The notes under the pieces: generated by a model | Seen by the model: the letters and a program-made list of their open reading frames with translations, nothing else | What the model was told of the DNA's origin: nothing | Databases searched by the model: none | Program-made: the position numbers and the translations under genes | In this document: in pieces, positions 33,839-40,937 of the stretch | Layout of the letters: the number at the start of each line of letters is the position of its first letter | Position numbering within the stretch: position 1 is the first letter of the stretch | NCBI RefSeq assembly: GCF_004919685.1 | Contig: NZ_SMYZ01000104.1 | Span: forward strand, 1 to 40,937 | Direction of reading: 5' to 3' | DNA length: 40,937 bases | DNA from: Mesorhizobium norvegicum | Lineage (GTDB): Bacteria > Pseudomonadota > Alphaproteobacteria > Rhizobiales > Rhizobiaceae

Positions 33839-36751
33839 CTACTCCGCCGCTTCCAGCTTCGCGATGCGACGGCTGTTGCGTGCCTGCTCGTCATAGTCGC
33901 GCTGCCACTCGGACGGCCCGTTGGAAGCACCGACCTGCACCGCCGTCACCTTGTATTCCGGGCAATTGGTCGCCCAGTCGGAGAAGTCGGTGGTGATGAC
34001 GTTGGCCTGCGTGTCCGGATGATGGAACGTCGTGTAGACGACGCCTGGCGACACCCGGTCGGTGATCATCGCGCGCAGCGTCGTCTCGCCTGAGCGACTG
34101 GTCAACCGGACCCAGTCGCCGTCGCGCAGTCCACGGTTCTCGGCATCGTGGGGGTGGATCTCCAGCCGGTCCTCTGAGTGCCACATGACGTTTTCGGTAC
34201 GCCTGGTCTGCGCGCCGACATTGTACTGCGACAGGATGCGGCCGGTGGTGAGCAGCAGCGGGAAACGTGGCCCGGTCCTCTCGTCGGTTGCCACATATTC
34301 GGTGCGGATGAACTTGCCCTTGCCGCGCACGAACGCATCGATATGCATGATCGGGGTGCCGAGCGGCGCCTTCTCGTTGCAGGGCCATTGCACGGATCCG
34401 ACACGGTCGAGCAACTCGAAGGAAACGCCGGCGAAACTCGGCGTCGTCATCGCGATCTCGTCCATGATCTGCGAGGGATGCTGATAGTTCCAGTCCAGCC
34501 CGATCGCGCGCGCAAGCTCCTGTGTCGCCTCCCAATCGGCGTAGCGCGCCTTCGGCTCCAGAACCTTGCGCACCATGTTGATGCGGCGTTCTGCGTTGGT
34601 GAAGGTGCCGTCCTTCTCCAGGAAGGTCGAGCCCGGTAGGAAGACATGCGCGTAGTTTGCCGTCTCGTTGAGGAAGAGGTCGTGCACGACGACGCATTCC
34701 ATCGCAGCGAGGCCGGCAGCGACATGCTTGGTGTCGGGATCGGACTGCAGAATGTCCTCGCCCTGGATGTAGATGCCCTTGAAAGTGCCGTCGACGGCGG
34801 CATCCAGCATGTTGGGGATGCGCAGGCCGGGTTCGTCATCCAGCTTCACACCCCACAGGGTCTCATAGATGTCGCGCACGGCTTCGCCGGAGATGTGGCG
34901 ATAGCCGGGCAGTTCGTGCGGGAAGGAGCCCATGTCGCAGGAGCCCTGCACATTGTTCTGGCCGCGCAGCGGGTTCACGCCGACGCCGGGCCGGCCGATA
35001 TTGCCCGTGGCCATGGCGAGATTGGCGATCGCCATCACCGTGGTCGAACCCTGGCTGTGTTCCGTCACGCCCAGGCCATAATAGATCGCGCCGTTGCCGC
35101 CGGTGGCGTAGAGACGTGCCGCGCCGCGGATAAGCTCGGGATCGACGCCGGACAATTTGCCGACGGTTTCGGGGCTGTTCTCCGGCAAGGCGACGAACGA
35201 TGCCCAATCCTGGAACTCCGTCCAGTCGCAGCGTTCGCGGATGAAGGCTTCGTTGAAAAGACCTTCGGTGACGATGACATGCGCCAGCGCCGTCAGCACA
35301 GCCACATTGGTGCCGGGCTTCAGCGGCAGGTGATAATCCGCTTCAACATGTGCCGACTTGACCATCTCGGTGCGACGCGGATCGAGCACGATCAGCTTGG
35401 CGCCCTGGCGCAGCCGCTTCTTCAGCCGCGAGGCGAACACCGGATGGGCCGAGGCGGGATTGGCACCGATGACGACGGCGACGTCGGTGTAGTCGACGGA
35501 GTCGAAATCCTGCGTGCCGGCCGAAGTGCCATAGGTCTGGCCGAGCCCGTAGCCCGTCGGCGAGTGGCAGACGCGTGCGCAGGTGTCGACATTGTTGTTG
35601 CGGAAGCCCTGCCGCACCATCTTCTGGACGAGGTAGGTTTCCTCATTGGTGCAGCGCGACGAGGTGATGCCGCCGATCGAGGTGCGTCCATACTGGTACT
35701 GGATGCGGCGGAATTCCTTGGCCGTGTGGGCGATCGCCTCTTCCCAGCTCACCTCGCGCCAGGGATCGGTGATCTTTTCCCGGATCATCGGCGACAGGAT
35801 GCGGTCCTTGTGGGTGGCGTAGCCATAGGCGAAACGGCCCTTTACACAGGAATGGCCATGGTTCGCCTTGCCCTCCTTGTAGGGCATCATGCGAATGACC
35901 TCGTCGCCCTTCACTTCGGCCTTGAACGAGCAGCCGACGCCGCAATAAGCGCAGGTGGTGACGGCCGAGCGCTCCGGCAGGCCCTTGGCAAGGACCGTTT
36001 TCTCACGCAGCGCATCAGTCGGACAAGCCTGCACGCAGGCGCCGCAGGACACGCATTCCGAATCGATGAACGCCTCGTGCATTCCCGCTGAAACCCGGGA
36101 TTCGAAACCACGTCCCTCGATGGTCAGCGCGAAGGTGCCCTGGACCTCTTCGCAGGCCCTCACGCAGCGCGAGCAGACGATGCATTGCGAGGCATCATAG
36201 GTGAAATAGGGATTGGACTCGTCGCGGGCGATGTAGTCGACCGCCAGCGAGCCATGGCCGGGCGCCACGCCGTTTTCCGGCTTGACGTGGTTGCGGCCCT
36301 CGATGCCGTAGCGGTTCTCGGTCAAGCCGATCGACTTCGCCACTGCATCGAACTCGCTGGCGCCGGTTCCGGCCTTTTCGTTCCAGCCGGTCGGATGGTC
36401 GGAGACATAGAGTTCCATGACGCCGCGGCGAATGGCGTCGAGCCGCTCGGATTGCGTACGCACCACCATGCCTTCGCCGACGGGCGTCGTGCAGGAGGCC
36501 GGCGTGCCGCCGCGTCCTTCGATCTCGACAAGGCAGACACGGCACGAACCAAAGGAGTCCAGCATGTCTGTGGCGCAAAGCTTCGGGATCTCGACCCCGC
36601 CCTCCATCGCGGCACGCATGATCGAGGTGCCTTCCGGGACGGTGATGCTGCGCCCGTCGACGTTCAGCGTGACCTGCTTCTGCGCCTTCGATTGCGGGGT
36701 TCCGTAGTCGATCTCTTCGACGAGGGATGGGAAGTCGGCCTTGATGTTCAT
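33839..36751 (-). CDS. fdsA: NAD-dependent formate dehydrogenase alpha (molybdenum) subunit
   Basis: FdsA oxidises formate to CO2 at a bis-MGD molybdenum centre. The 970-residue protein has an N-terminal 2Fe-2S ferredoxin domain (Cys59, 70, 73, 87), two 4Fe-4S ferredoxin motifs (Cys190-200 and Cys233-243), another 4Fe-4S set (Cys267, 270, 274, 302) and the molybdopterin domains. The active-site pair is Cys395-His396 in ARVCHSPTG. The segment after DHP (residues 118-149) that usually holds a His plus three-Cys 4Fe-4S cluster has no cysteine. It is the third gene of fdsG-fdsB-fdsA-fdhD-fdsD. Electrons pass to FdsB and NAD. Confidence 0.96.
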   Translation of the reverse strand: MNIKADFPSLVEEIDYGTPQSKAQKQVTLNVDGRSITVPEGTSIMRAAMEGGVEIPKLCATDMLDSFGSCRVCLVEIEGRGGTPASCTTPVGEGMVVRTQSERLDAIRRGVMELYVSDHPTGWNEKAGTGASEFDAVAKSIGLTENRYGIEGRNHVKPENGVAPGHGSLAVDYIARDESNPYFTYDASQCIVCSRCVRACEEVQGTFALTIEGRGFESRVSAGMHEAFIDSECVSCGACVQACPTDALREKTVLAKGLPERSAVTTCAYCGVGCSFKAEVKGDEVIRMMPYKEGKANHGHSCVKGRFAYGYATHKDRILSPMIREKITDPWREVSWEEAIAHTAKEFRRIQYQYGRTSIGGITSSRCTNEETYLVQKMVRQGFRNNNVDTCARVCHSPTGYGLGQTYGTSAGTQDFDSVDYTDVAVVIGANPASAHPVFASRLKKRLRQGAKLIVLDPRRTEMVKSAHVEADYHLPLKPGTNVAVLTALAHVIVTEGLFNEAFIRERCDWTEFQDWASFVALPENSPETVGKLSGVDPELIRGAARLYATGGNGAIYYGLGVTEHSQGSTTVMAIANLAMATGNIGRPGVGVNPLRGQNNVQGSCDMGSFPHELPGYRHISGEAVRDIYETLWGVKLDDEPGLRIPNMLDAAVDGTFKGIYIQGEDILQSDPDTKHVAAGLAAMECVVVHDLFLNETANYAHVFLPGSTFLEKDGTFTNAERRINMVRKVLEPKARYADWEATQELARAIGLDWNYQHPSQIMDEIAMTTPSFAGVSFELLDRVGSVQWPCNEKAPLGTPIMHIDAFVRGKGKFIRTEYVATDERTGPRFPLLLTTGRILSQYNVGAQTRRTENVMWHSEDRLEIHPHDAENRGLRDGDWVRLTSRSGETTLRAMITDRVSPGVVYTTFHHPDTQANVITTDFSDWATNCPEYKVTAVQVGASNGPSEWQRDYDEQARNSRRIAKLEAAE

Positions 36752-36761
36752 CTGCCAGCTC

Positions 36762-38318
36762 CTATTCAGCAGCCACGCGCACGGGCGCAGGCTTGAAGTC
36801 GTCGGGGAAATGGGTGATCGAGCTCATGACAGGGTAGGGCGTGAAGCCGCCCAGCGCACACAGCGAGCCGAATTTCATCGTGTTGCAGAGGTCGGTGACT
36901 AGAGCGAGGTTCTTCTCCGGCTCGATGCCGGCTGCGAGCTTGTCGATGGTCTCGACACCGCGCGTCGAGCCGATGCGGCAGGGTGTGCACTTGCCGCAAC
37001 TTTCGATGGCGCAGAACTCCATGGCAAAGCGCGCCTGTTTCAGCATGTCGGCGGTGTCGTCGAACACCACGATACCGGCATGGCCGATCAGCCCGTCCTT
37101 GGCCGCGAAGGCTTCATAATCGAATGGCGTGTCGAACAGAGTGCGCGGGAAATAGGCGCCGAGCGGTCCGCCGACCTGCACGGCCTTGACCGGACGCCCC
37201 GTCGCCGTGCCGCCGCCGATCTCGTCGACGATCTCGCCCAGCGTCATGCCGAAAGCGGCTTCGAACAGCCCTGCATATTTGACGTTGCCGGCGATCTGGA
37301 TCGGGATCGTGCCGCGCGAGCGGCCCATGCCGAAATCCTTGTAGAAGGCCGCACCCTTGTCCATGATGACAGGCACCGAGGCCAGCGAAATGACGTTGTT
37401 GATCACCGTCGGCTTGCCGAACAGCCCCTTGTGAGCCGGTAGTGGCGGCTTTGCCCGCACCATGCCGCGCTTGCCTTCGAGCGAGTCGAGCAGCGCCGTC
37501 TCCTCGCCGCAGACATAGGCGCCTGCGCCGACCCGGATCTCCATGTCGAAAGCGTAGGGCGAGCCCAGCACGCTGGCGCCAAGAACGCCAGCCTTGCGGG
37601 CGATCTCGACGGCCTTGTTCATCACCGCCACCGCATGCGGATATTCCGAGCGGATATAGACAAAGCCTTTGGTCGCGCCCGTGGCTATACCGGCGATCGT
37701 CATGCCTTCGATCAGCACGAAAGGATCGCCTTCCATGATCATGCGGTCGGCGAAGGTGCCCGAATCGCCTTCATCGGCGTTGCAGACGATGTATTTGCGG
37801 TCGCCAACGGTATCGAGCACCGTCTTCCACTTGATACCGGTCGGGAAGCCCGCGCCACCGCGCCCGCGCAGTCCGGATTCGGTCACCTGGGCGACAATGG
37901 CGGCAGGCGTCAGTCCCAGCGCATTCGTCAGACCGTTCAACCCGCCATGTTTCTTGTAGGATTCGAGCGACAGCGGATCTGTGACGCCGCAGCGCGCGAA
38001 GGTCAGCCGCGTCTGCTTGGCCAGGAAGGGGATTTTGTCCGGCGCGCCCAGCCAGCGCTTGTGGTGGCCGCCGGTGAGGAAGCCGCTGTCGAACAGGCTT
38101 TTGACGTCGGACGGCTTGACCGGCCCATAGGCGACGCGACCATTGGCTGTCGCAACTTCGACCATGGGTTCGAGGAAATAAGCGCCGCGCGAACCGTTGC
38201 GTACGATCTTGGCCTCGATGCCGCGCTCGGCCAGCTCACTTTCGATCGCCTTGGCGACCTTTTCGGCGCCCAGCGCCAGCGCACCGGAATCGGCGGGAAT
38301 GTAGATACGCGGGATCAT
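36762..38318 (-). CDS. fdsB: Formate dehydrogenase beta subunit (NuoF-like, FMN/NAD)
   Basis: This 518-residue diaphorase subunit has an N-terminal thioredoxin-like part (about 1-125), then the NuoF domain with RGRGGAGFPTGIKW for NAD/FMN contacts, CNADEGDSGTFADR, GAGAYVCGEETALLDSLEGK and a C-terminal 4Fe-4S site CGKCTPCRIGS plus the later LC residue in KFGSLCALGG. It passes electrons from the FdsA Fe-S chain through FMN to NAD+. It overlaps fdsG by 4 nt (ATGA) and lies 10 bp before fdsA. Confidence 0.96.
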   Translation of the reverse strand: MIPRIYIPADSGALALGAEKVAKAIESELAERGIEAKIVRNGSRGAYFLEPMVEVATANGRVAYGPVKPSDVKSLFDSGFLTGGHHKRWLGAPDKIPFLAKQTRLTFARCGVTDPLSLESYKKHGGLNGLTNALGLTPAAIVAQVTESGLRGRGGAGFPTGIKWKTVLDTVGDRKYIVCNADEGDSGTFADRMIMEGDPFVLIEGMTIAGIATGATKGFVYIRSEYPHAVAVMNKAVEIARKAGVLGASVLGSPYAFDMEIRVGAGAYVCGEETALLDSLEGKRGMVRAKPPLPAHKGLFGKPTVINNVISLASVPVIMDKGAAFYKDFGMGRSRGTIPIQIAGNVKYAGLFEAAFGMTLGEIVDEIGGGTATGRPVKAVQVGGPLGAYFPRTLFDTPFDYEAFAAKDGLIGHAGIVVFDDTADMLKQARFAMEFCAIESCGKCTPCRIGSTRGVETIDKLAAGIEPEKNLALVTDLCNTMKFGSLCALGGFTPYPVMSSITHFPDDFKPAPVRVAAE

Positions 38319-38794
38319 GAGCGCACCTCGGCAACGATCTCGTCGAGCTTCTCGTCATCGAGCCGCCCGATCACCTCGCCATCAAGCATTGCGGCGGGCG
38401 AACATGCGCACAGGCCGAGACAATAGACCGGTTCCAGCGTGACCGATCCGTCGCGGGTCGTCTCATGGAAGCCGATGCCCAGCAACTGCTGCAGCTTGGC
38501 GGCGATGGCGTCCGAACCCATCGATTGGCAGGATTCCGCCTGGCAGAGCTTCAGCACGTGCCGGCCTGCCGGATGGCTGCGGTAATCATGGTAGAAGGTG
38601 ACGACGCCGTGCACCTCGGCCCTGGAAATGTTCAGCGCTTCGGCGATGACCTGCAGCGCATCGTGCGGCACATGGCCGAACTCTTCCTGGATGCCGTGAA
38701 GGATCGGCAGCAACGGGCCTTCGAGACCTTTCAGCTCCTGGATGATCGCGGCCGTGCGCGATGTGATCTCGGTACTTGCAGGCTGCATCGTCAT
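38315..38794 (-). CDS. fdsG: Formate dehydrogenase gamma subunit (NuoE-like)
   Basis: This 159-residue protein has a helical N-terminus (LPILHGIQEEFGHVPHDALQ; ISRAEVHGVVTFYHDYR) and a thioredoxin-like 2Fe-2S domain with Cys84, Cys89, Cys125 and Cys129. It is the NuoE partner of FdsB in the soluble formate dehydrogenase. The ATG at 38794 has AGGGAGG 7 nt upstream. It is the first gene of the operon; the 133-bp gap upstream holds a LysR-type palindrome. Confidence 0.95.
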   Translation of the reverse strand: MTMQPASTEITSRTAAIIQELKGLEGPLLPILHGIQEEFGHVPHDALQVIAEALNISRAEVHGVVTFYHDYRSHPAGRHVLKLCQAESCQSMGSDAIAAKLQQLLGIGFHETTRDGSVTLEPVYCLGLCACSPAAMLDGEVIGRLDDEKLDEIVAEVRS

Positions 38795-38810
38795 GCAGCG
38801 CCCTCCCTGG

Positions 38811-38827
38811 TCGATAGCTTTTATCGC
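38811..38827. promoter_or_regulatory. Second, weaker LysR-like dyad near the fdsG leader
   Basis: CGATA (38812-38816) and TATCG (38822-38826) form a short dyad with a 5-nt centre, repeating the TCGATAG half-site of the 38883-38903 palindrome about 70 bp away. It lies just upstream of the fdsG ribosome site, where a regulator could exclude polymerase or mark a second operator. Confidence 0.35.
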
Positions 38828-38882
38828 TAAGTCTTTACAAAATCAGAGGAAACCCGCGAAATCAATAAAGCTGTTTCGTTGA

Positions 38883-38903
38883 TCGATAGAAATTTTCTAT
38901 CGA
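38883..38903. promoter_or_regulatory. Perfect LysR-type palindrome upstream of fdsG
   Basis: TCGATAGAAA and TTTCTATCGA flank a single T, a perfect 10-1-10 dyad. The core ATAG-N7-CTAT is a T-N11-A LysR box, as bound by OxyR/CbbR-like proteins. It lies about 90-110 bp upstream of fdsG and 24-45 bp beyond the end of the adjacent LysR gene, which probably binds it to control formate dehydrogenase. A further half-site TTTCTATATC overlaps the LysR stop at about 38920. Confidence 0.8.
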
Positions 38904-38927
38904 ACCTCATCGGTTCCCATTTCTATA

Positions 38928-39827
38928 TCAGCGGTGGGCGTGGAAATCGTCCGCCAGCGCCATTGCCTCGTCCAGCAGCGCCGAGACCAGCGGCGTGTGC
39001 GGTTCGCGCGGCGCCGCCACCAGGCCGACCGTGTGGCTGGCATCCGGTTCGACAATCGGAATGGCTCGTATAGGCTCGGAAAAGCCGAATGTTTCCGCAA
39101 GGTTGAGTGGCATGATCGAGGACCATTTGCCGGTGCGGATATGGGAAAACAGCACGATCATCGAATTGGATTCCAGCGTCGGCCGCACTTGCACGCCGGC
39201 TTCGGCCAGATGCTGGTCGATGATGCGGCGGTTCTGCATGTCCGGCGTCAGCAGGCACAGCGGCAGGCTTGAGAGCTCCGCCCATGTCACTTGGTCGCGA
39301 TCGGAATAGGGATTTCCCATCGCGGTGATCAGTTGATAGCGCTCGTCATAGAGCGGCACGCTGGTCACTCGCCCCAACGGCTCGTTGTCGAGATAGGTGA
39401 TGCCGGCGTCGATATCGAAATTGCCGAGCAGCGACAGAACCTCGATCGAGGTGCGCGACAGCACCGAGAAGGTGACGCCGGGGTGTTTTGCCCGAAACGG
39501 TGTTGTCAGCCGTGCCACCATGGCCAATGCGGTCGGAATGGCGGCGATGCGGATGCGGCCGGAAAGACCGTGGCGCGCCGCGCGCATTTCTTCGCGCATG
39601 GCGCGGGTGTCGCCGACGATGCGGCGCGCCCACACCAACACTTGCTTGCCCTCCGGCGTCAGCCCCTGGAAGCGCGAACCGCGCAAAACCAGCATGACGC
39701 CAAGCTGGCCCTCCAGCTGCTTGATGCCGGCCGACAGCGTCGGCTGGGTGACGCCGCACACTTCCGCTGCCCGGCCGAAATGCTCCTCCCTGGCCAGCGC
39801 AATGAAGAATTCCAGCTTGTCGATCAT
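38928..39827 (-). CDS. LysR-family regulator, probable activator of the fds operon
   Basis: This 299-residue regulator has the LysR helix-turn-helix MIDKLEFFIALAREEHFGRA with VTQPTLSAGIKQLEGQLGVM and a C-terminal effector-binding domain (about 90-295). It lies directly upstream of fdsG on the same strand, and the gap between them contains a perfect LysR box, so FdsR-type regulation of formate dehydrogenase by formate or a related signal is likely. The ATG at 39827 gives the family-standard start with GGAAAG upstream; ATGs at 39887 and 39908 would add poorly conserved residues. Confidence 0.9.
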   Translation of the reverse strand: MIDKLEFFIALAREEHFGRAAEVCGVTQPTLSAGIKQLEGQLGVMLVLRGSRFQGLTPEGKQVLVWARRIVGDTRAMREEMRAARHGLSGRIRIAAIPTALAMVARLTTPFRAKHPGVTFSVLSRTSIEVLSLLGNFDIDAGITYLDNEPLGRVTSVPLYDERYQLITAMGNPYSDRDQVTWAELSSLPLCLLTPDMQNRRIIDQHLAEAGVQVRPTLESNSMIVLFSHIRTGKWSSIMPLNLAETFGFSEPIRAIPIVEPDASHTVGLVAAPREPHTPLVSALLDEAMALADDFHAHR

Positions 39828-39978
39828 GCGATCTTTCCAGTCGTTCGGCGCAAGGTCGAGGAAATCGCGCTTTACCGCAAGCGCCATGCACAATTGACCT
39901 GCATCCACATCTTTAAGCCGGCTACCTGTTCCCCGCGGCTAAATGCGGCGCTATGTGGATGAAACTGGGAGGTCGACC

Positions 39979-40619
39979 ATGCTGGGCTGGTTCCGCAAGC
40001 TTCTGCCGCGCGAAGATCGCTTCTTCGAGCTGTTCGAACGACATTCCCGCACCGTGGTCGGCGGCGCCGAGGCGCTGGAGCAGCTTCTCCAGGGCAAGGA
40101 CATCACCGCTGGTGCCAGAAAATCATCGATCTCGAAGATGAAGCCGACCATATCACGGCGGAGGTCCTGCTGGCGGTGCGGCGCTCGTTCATCACGCCTT
40201 TCGATCGCGGCGACATCAAGGACCTGATCCAGTCGATGGATGATGCCATCGACATGATGCACAAGACCGTCAAGACGGTGAAGCTGTTCGAAAGGAATGA
40301 ATTCGACCCTCTGATGCAGGAAATGGGCGGCGTCATCGTCGCCGCCGCCAAGCTGGTGGCCGAGGCGATCCCGCTGCTCAGCAAGGTCGGAGCCCATACG
40401 GTGCGCCTCAACGCCATCGCCGAAGAGGTCATGCGCGTCGAAAGCCGGGCCGACGATCTGCATGAGCAAGGGCTGAAGGATCTCTTCAGGAAGCACGGCC
40501 GCAGCGACCCGATGGCCTACATCATCGGCAGCGAGATCTACGGCCAGCTGGAAAAGGTGGTGGACCGTTTCGAGGACGTCGCCAACGAGATCAGCGGCAT
40601 CGTCATTGAGAATGTCTAG
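39979..40619 (+). pseudogene. DUF47/PhoU-like phosphate transport accessory gene with a frameshift
   Basis: The first part, from ATG 39979 (GGGAGG 6 nt upstream), encodes LGWFRKLLPREDRFFELFER through ALEQLLQGKDITAG. Near 40108-40120 the family sequence moves to the -1 frame and continues KIIDLEDEADHITAEVLLAV, RRSFITPFDRGDIKDLIQSM to the stop at 40619. One base therefore appears to be missing, close to GCTGGTGCCAGAAAA. Without it the protein would be about 213 residues and standard for DUF47, a PhoU-like partner of PiT transporters. It may be a sequencing error, a true mutation or slippage at the A-run. The pit gene follows 3 bp downstream. Confidence 0.8.
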
Positions 40620-40622
40620 GTG

Positions 40623-40937
40623 ATGGAAGCAACCATTGCCTTTCCCATTCTCGCCGGCCTGGTCGCCGTCGCGCTGTTCTTCGACTTTCTCAACGGCCTG
40701 CACGACGCCGCCAACTCCATCGCCACCATCGTCTCCACCCGGGTGCTGAGGCCGCAATATGCGGTGCTATGGGCGGCTTTCTTCAATTTCATTGCCTTCA
40801 TGTTCTTTGGCCTCCACGTCGCCGAGACAGTGGGCAAAGGCATCGTCGACGTCAGCATCGTCACCCCGGCGGTGATCTTCTCGGCGCTCGTCGGCGCCAT
40901 CGTCTGGAACATCGTCACCTGGATCGCCGGCATCCCG
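40623..40937 (+). CDS. pit: PiT-family inorganic phosphate permease (3' end outside window)
   Basis: The frame is open from ATG 40623 to the end of the window, giving the first 105 residues. The PiT signature DFLNGLHDAANSIATIVSTR lies at about residues 21-40, in the first of the two PD001131-type repeats, and hydrophobic helices alternate with short loops. PiT permeases import phosphate (as metal phosphate) with protons or sodium across the inner membrane. It is directly behind the DUF47 gene, the usual pairing in this group. Confidence 0.93.
   Translation, partial: MEATIAFPILAGLVAVALFFDFLNGLHDAANSIATIVSTRVLRPQYAVLWAAFFNFIAFMFFGLHVAETVGKGIVDVSIVTPAVIFSALVGAIVWNIVTWIAGIP

Noticed and set aside
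34646..36091. 481-codon open frame antisense to fdsA
   Set aside because: Same shadow effect opposite the molybdopterin domain; no motif or ribosome site.
33839..36751. Selenocysteine formate dehydrogenase
   Set aside because: The active-site codon at ARVCHSPTG is a normal Cys codon with no in-frame TGA.

Overview
The window reads as chromosome of a high-GC alphaproteobacterium of the order Hyphomicrobiales (Rhizobiales). Mesorhizobium or a close relative fits best. The reasons are the uniform GC-rich codon use, the style of the IlvD, PrfC and Fds proteins, the gene set (fdsGBA-fdhD-fdsD, ydcSTUV-patD, PmtA-like methyltransferase, LicA-type kinases) and several CCTTCTCCCCG/CGGGGAGAAGG palindromic intergenic repeats of the kind common in rhizobia. 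The genus is inferred from recalled protein styles, not from a search. No rRNA, tRNA, CRISPR array, phage or insertion sequence was seen. The window is densely coded: many convergent neighbours overlap at their stop codons and many co-directional genes overlap as ATGA or GTGA.

Layout. 1-8.9 kb: a 5'-truncated amidase, a convergent DAO-family FAD oxidoreductase, prfC, a small VOC/PhnB-like protein, ilvD, a 120-bp palindromic repeat and an MsbA-like ABC exporter with a TTG start. 9.0-11.3 kb: a CodA-family deaminase whose position equivalent to E. coli Asp314 is Cys, which points to 5-methylcytosine deamination, followed by a DMT-family permease. 11.3-17.6 kb: two LicA/choline-kinase-like phosphotransferases, a small methyltransferase, a dimethylglycine/sarcosine-dehydrogenase-like FAD-GcvT protein and a DeoR regulator; together they look like an uncharacterised catabolic module for a phosphorylatable N-methyl amine or amino alcohol. 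17.6-22.5 kb: an Rrf2 regulator with a thioredoxin-reductase-like flavoprotein, a two-component system, and divergently a PmtA-like phospholipid N-methyltransferase coupled to a DedA-family protein. 22.6-24.9 kb: a LysR regulator, and a MerR regulator facing a methyltransferase across a 19-bp-spacer MerR-type promoter.

25.1-31.3 kb: an operon with the gene order of E. coli ydcSTUV-patD (putrescine-type ABC importer plus gamma-aminobutyraldehyde dehydrogenase), interrupted by palindromic repeats after the binding-protein gene and before patD, then a secreted SnoaL-like protein. 31.3-32.7 kb: two small orphan genes and a decayed stretch where an AhpD-family gene (internal TAG, lost 5' end) is joined to the first part of an alpha/beta-hydrolase gene. 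32.7-39.8 kb: a complete NAD-dependent formate dehydrogenase operon, fdsG-fdsB-fdsA-fdhD-fdsD, with a LysR regulator upstream and a perfect LysR-type palindrome in front of fdsG. Its FdsA lacks the cysteines of the His/Cys 4Fe-4S cluster. 40.0-40.9 kb: a DUF47/PhoU-like gene with a frameshift, followed by the start of a PiT phosphate permease cut by the window edge.

The strongest leads for novelty are the Cys310 deaminase with its transporter, the kinase/dehydrogenase/DeoR module, the FdsA variant lacking a cluster, and the well-formed regulatory sites near 18.94, 21.1, 24.03 and 38.89 kb.
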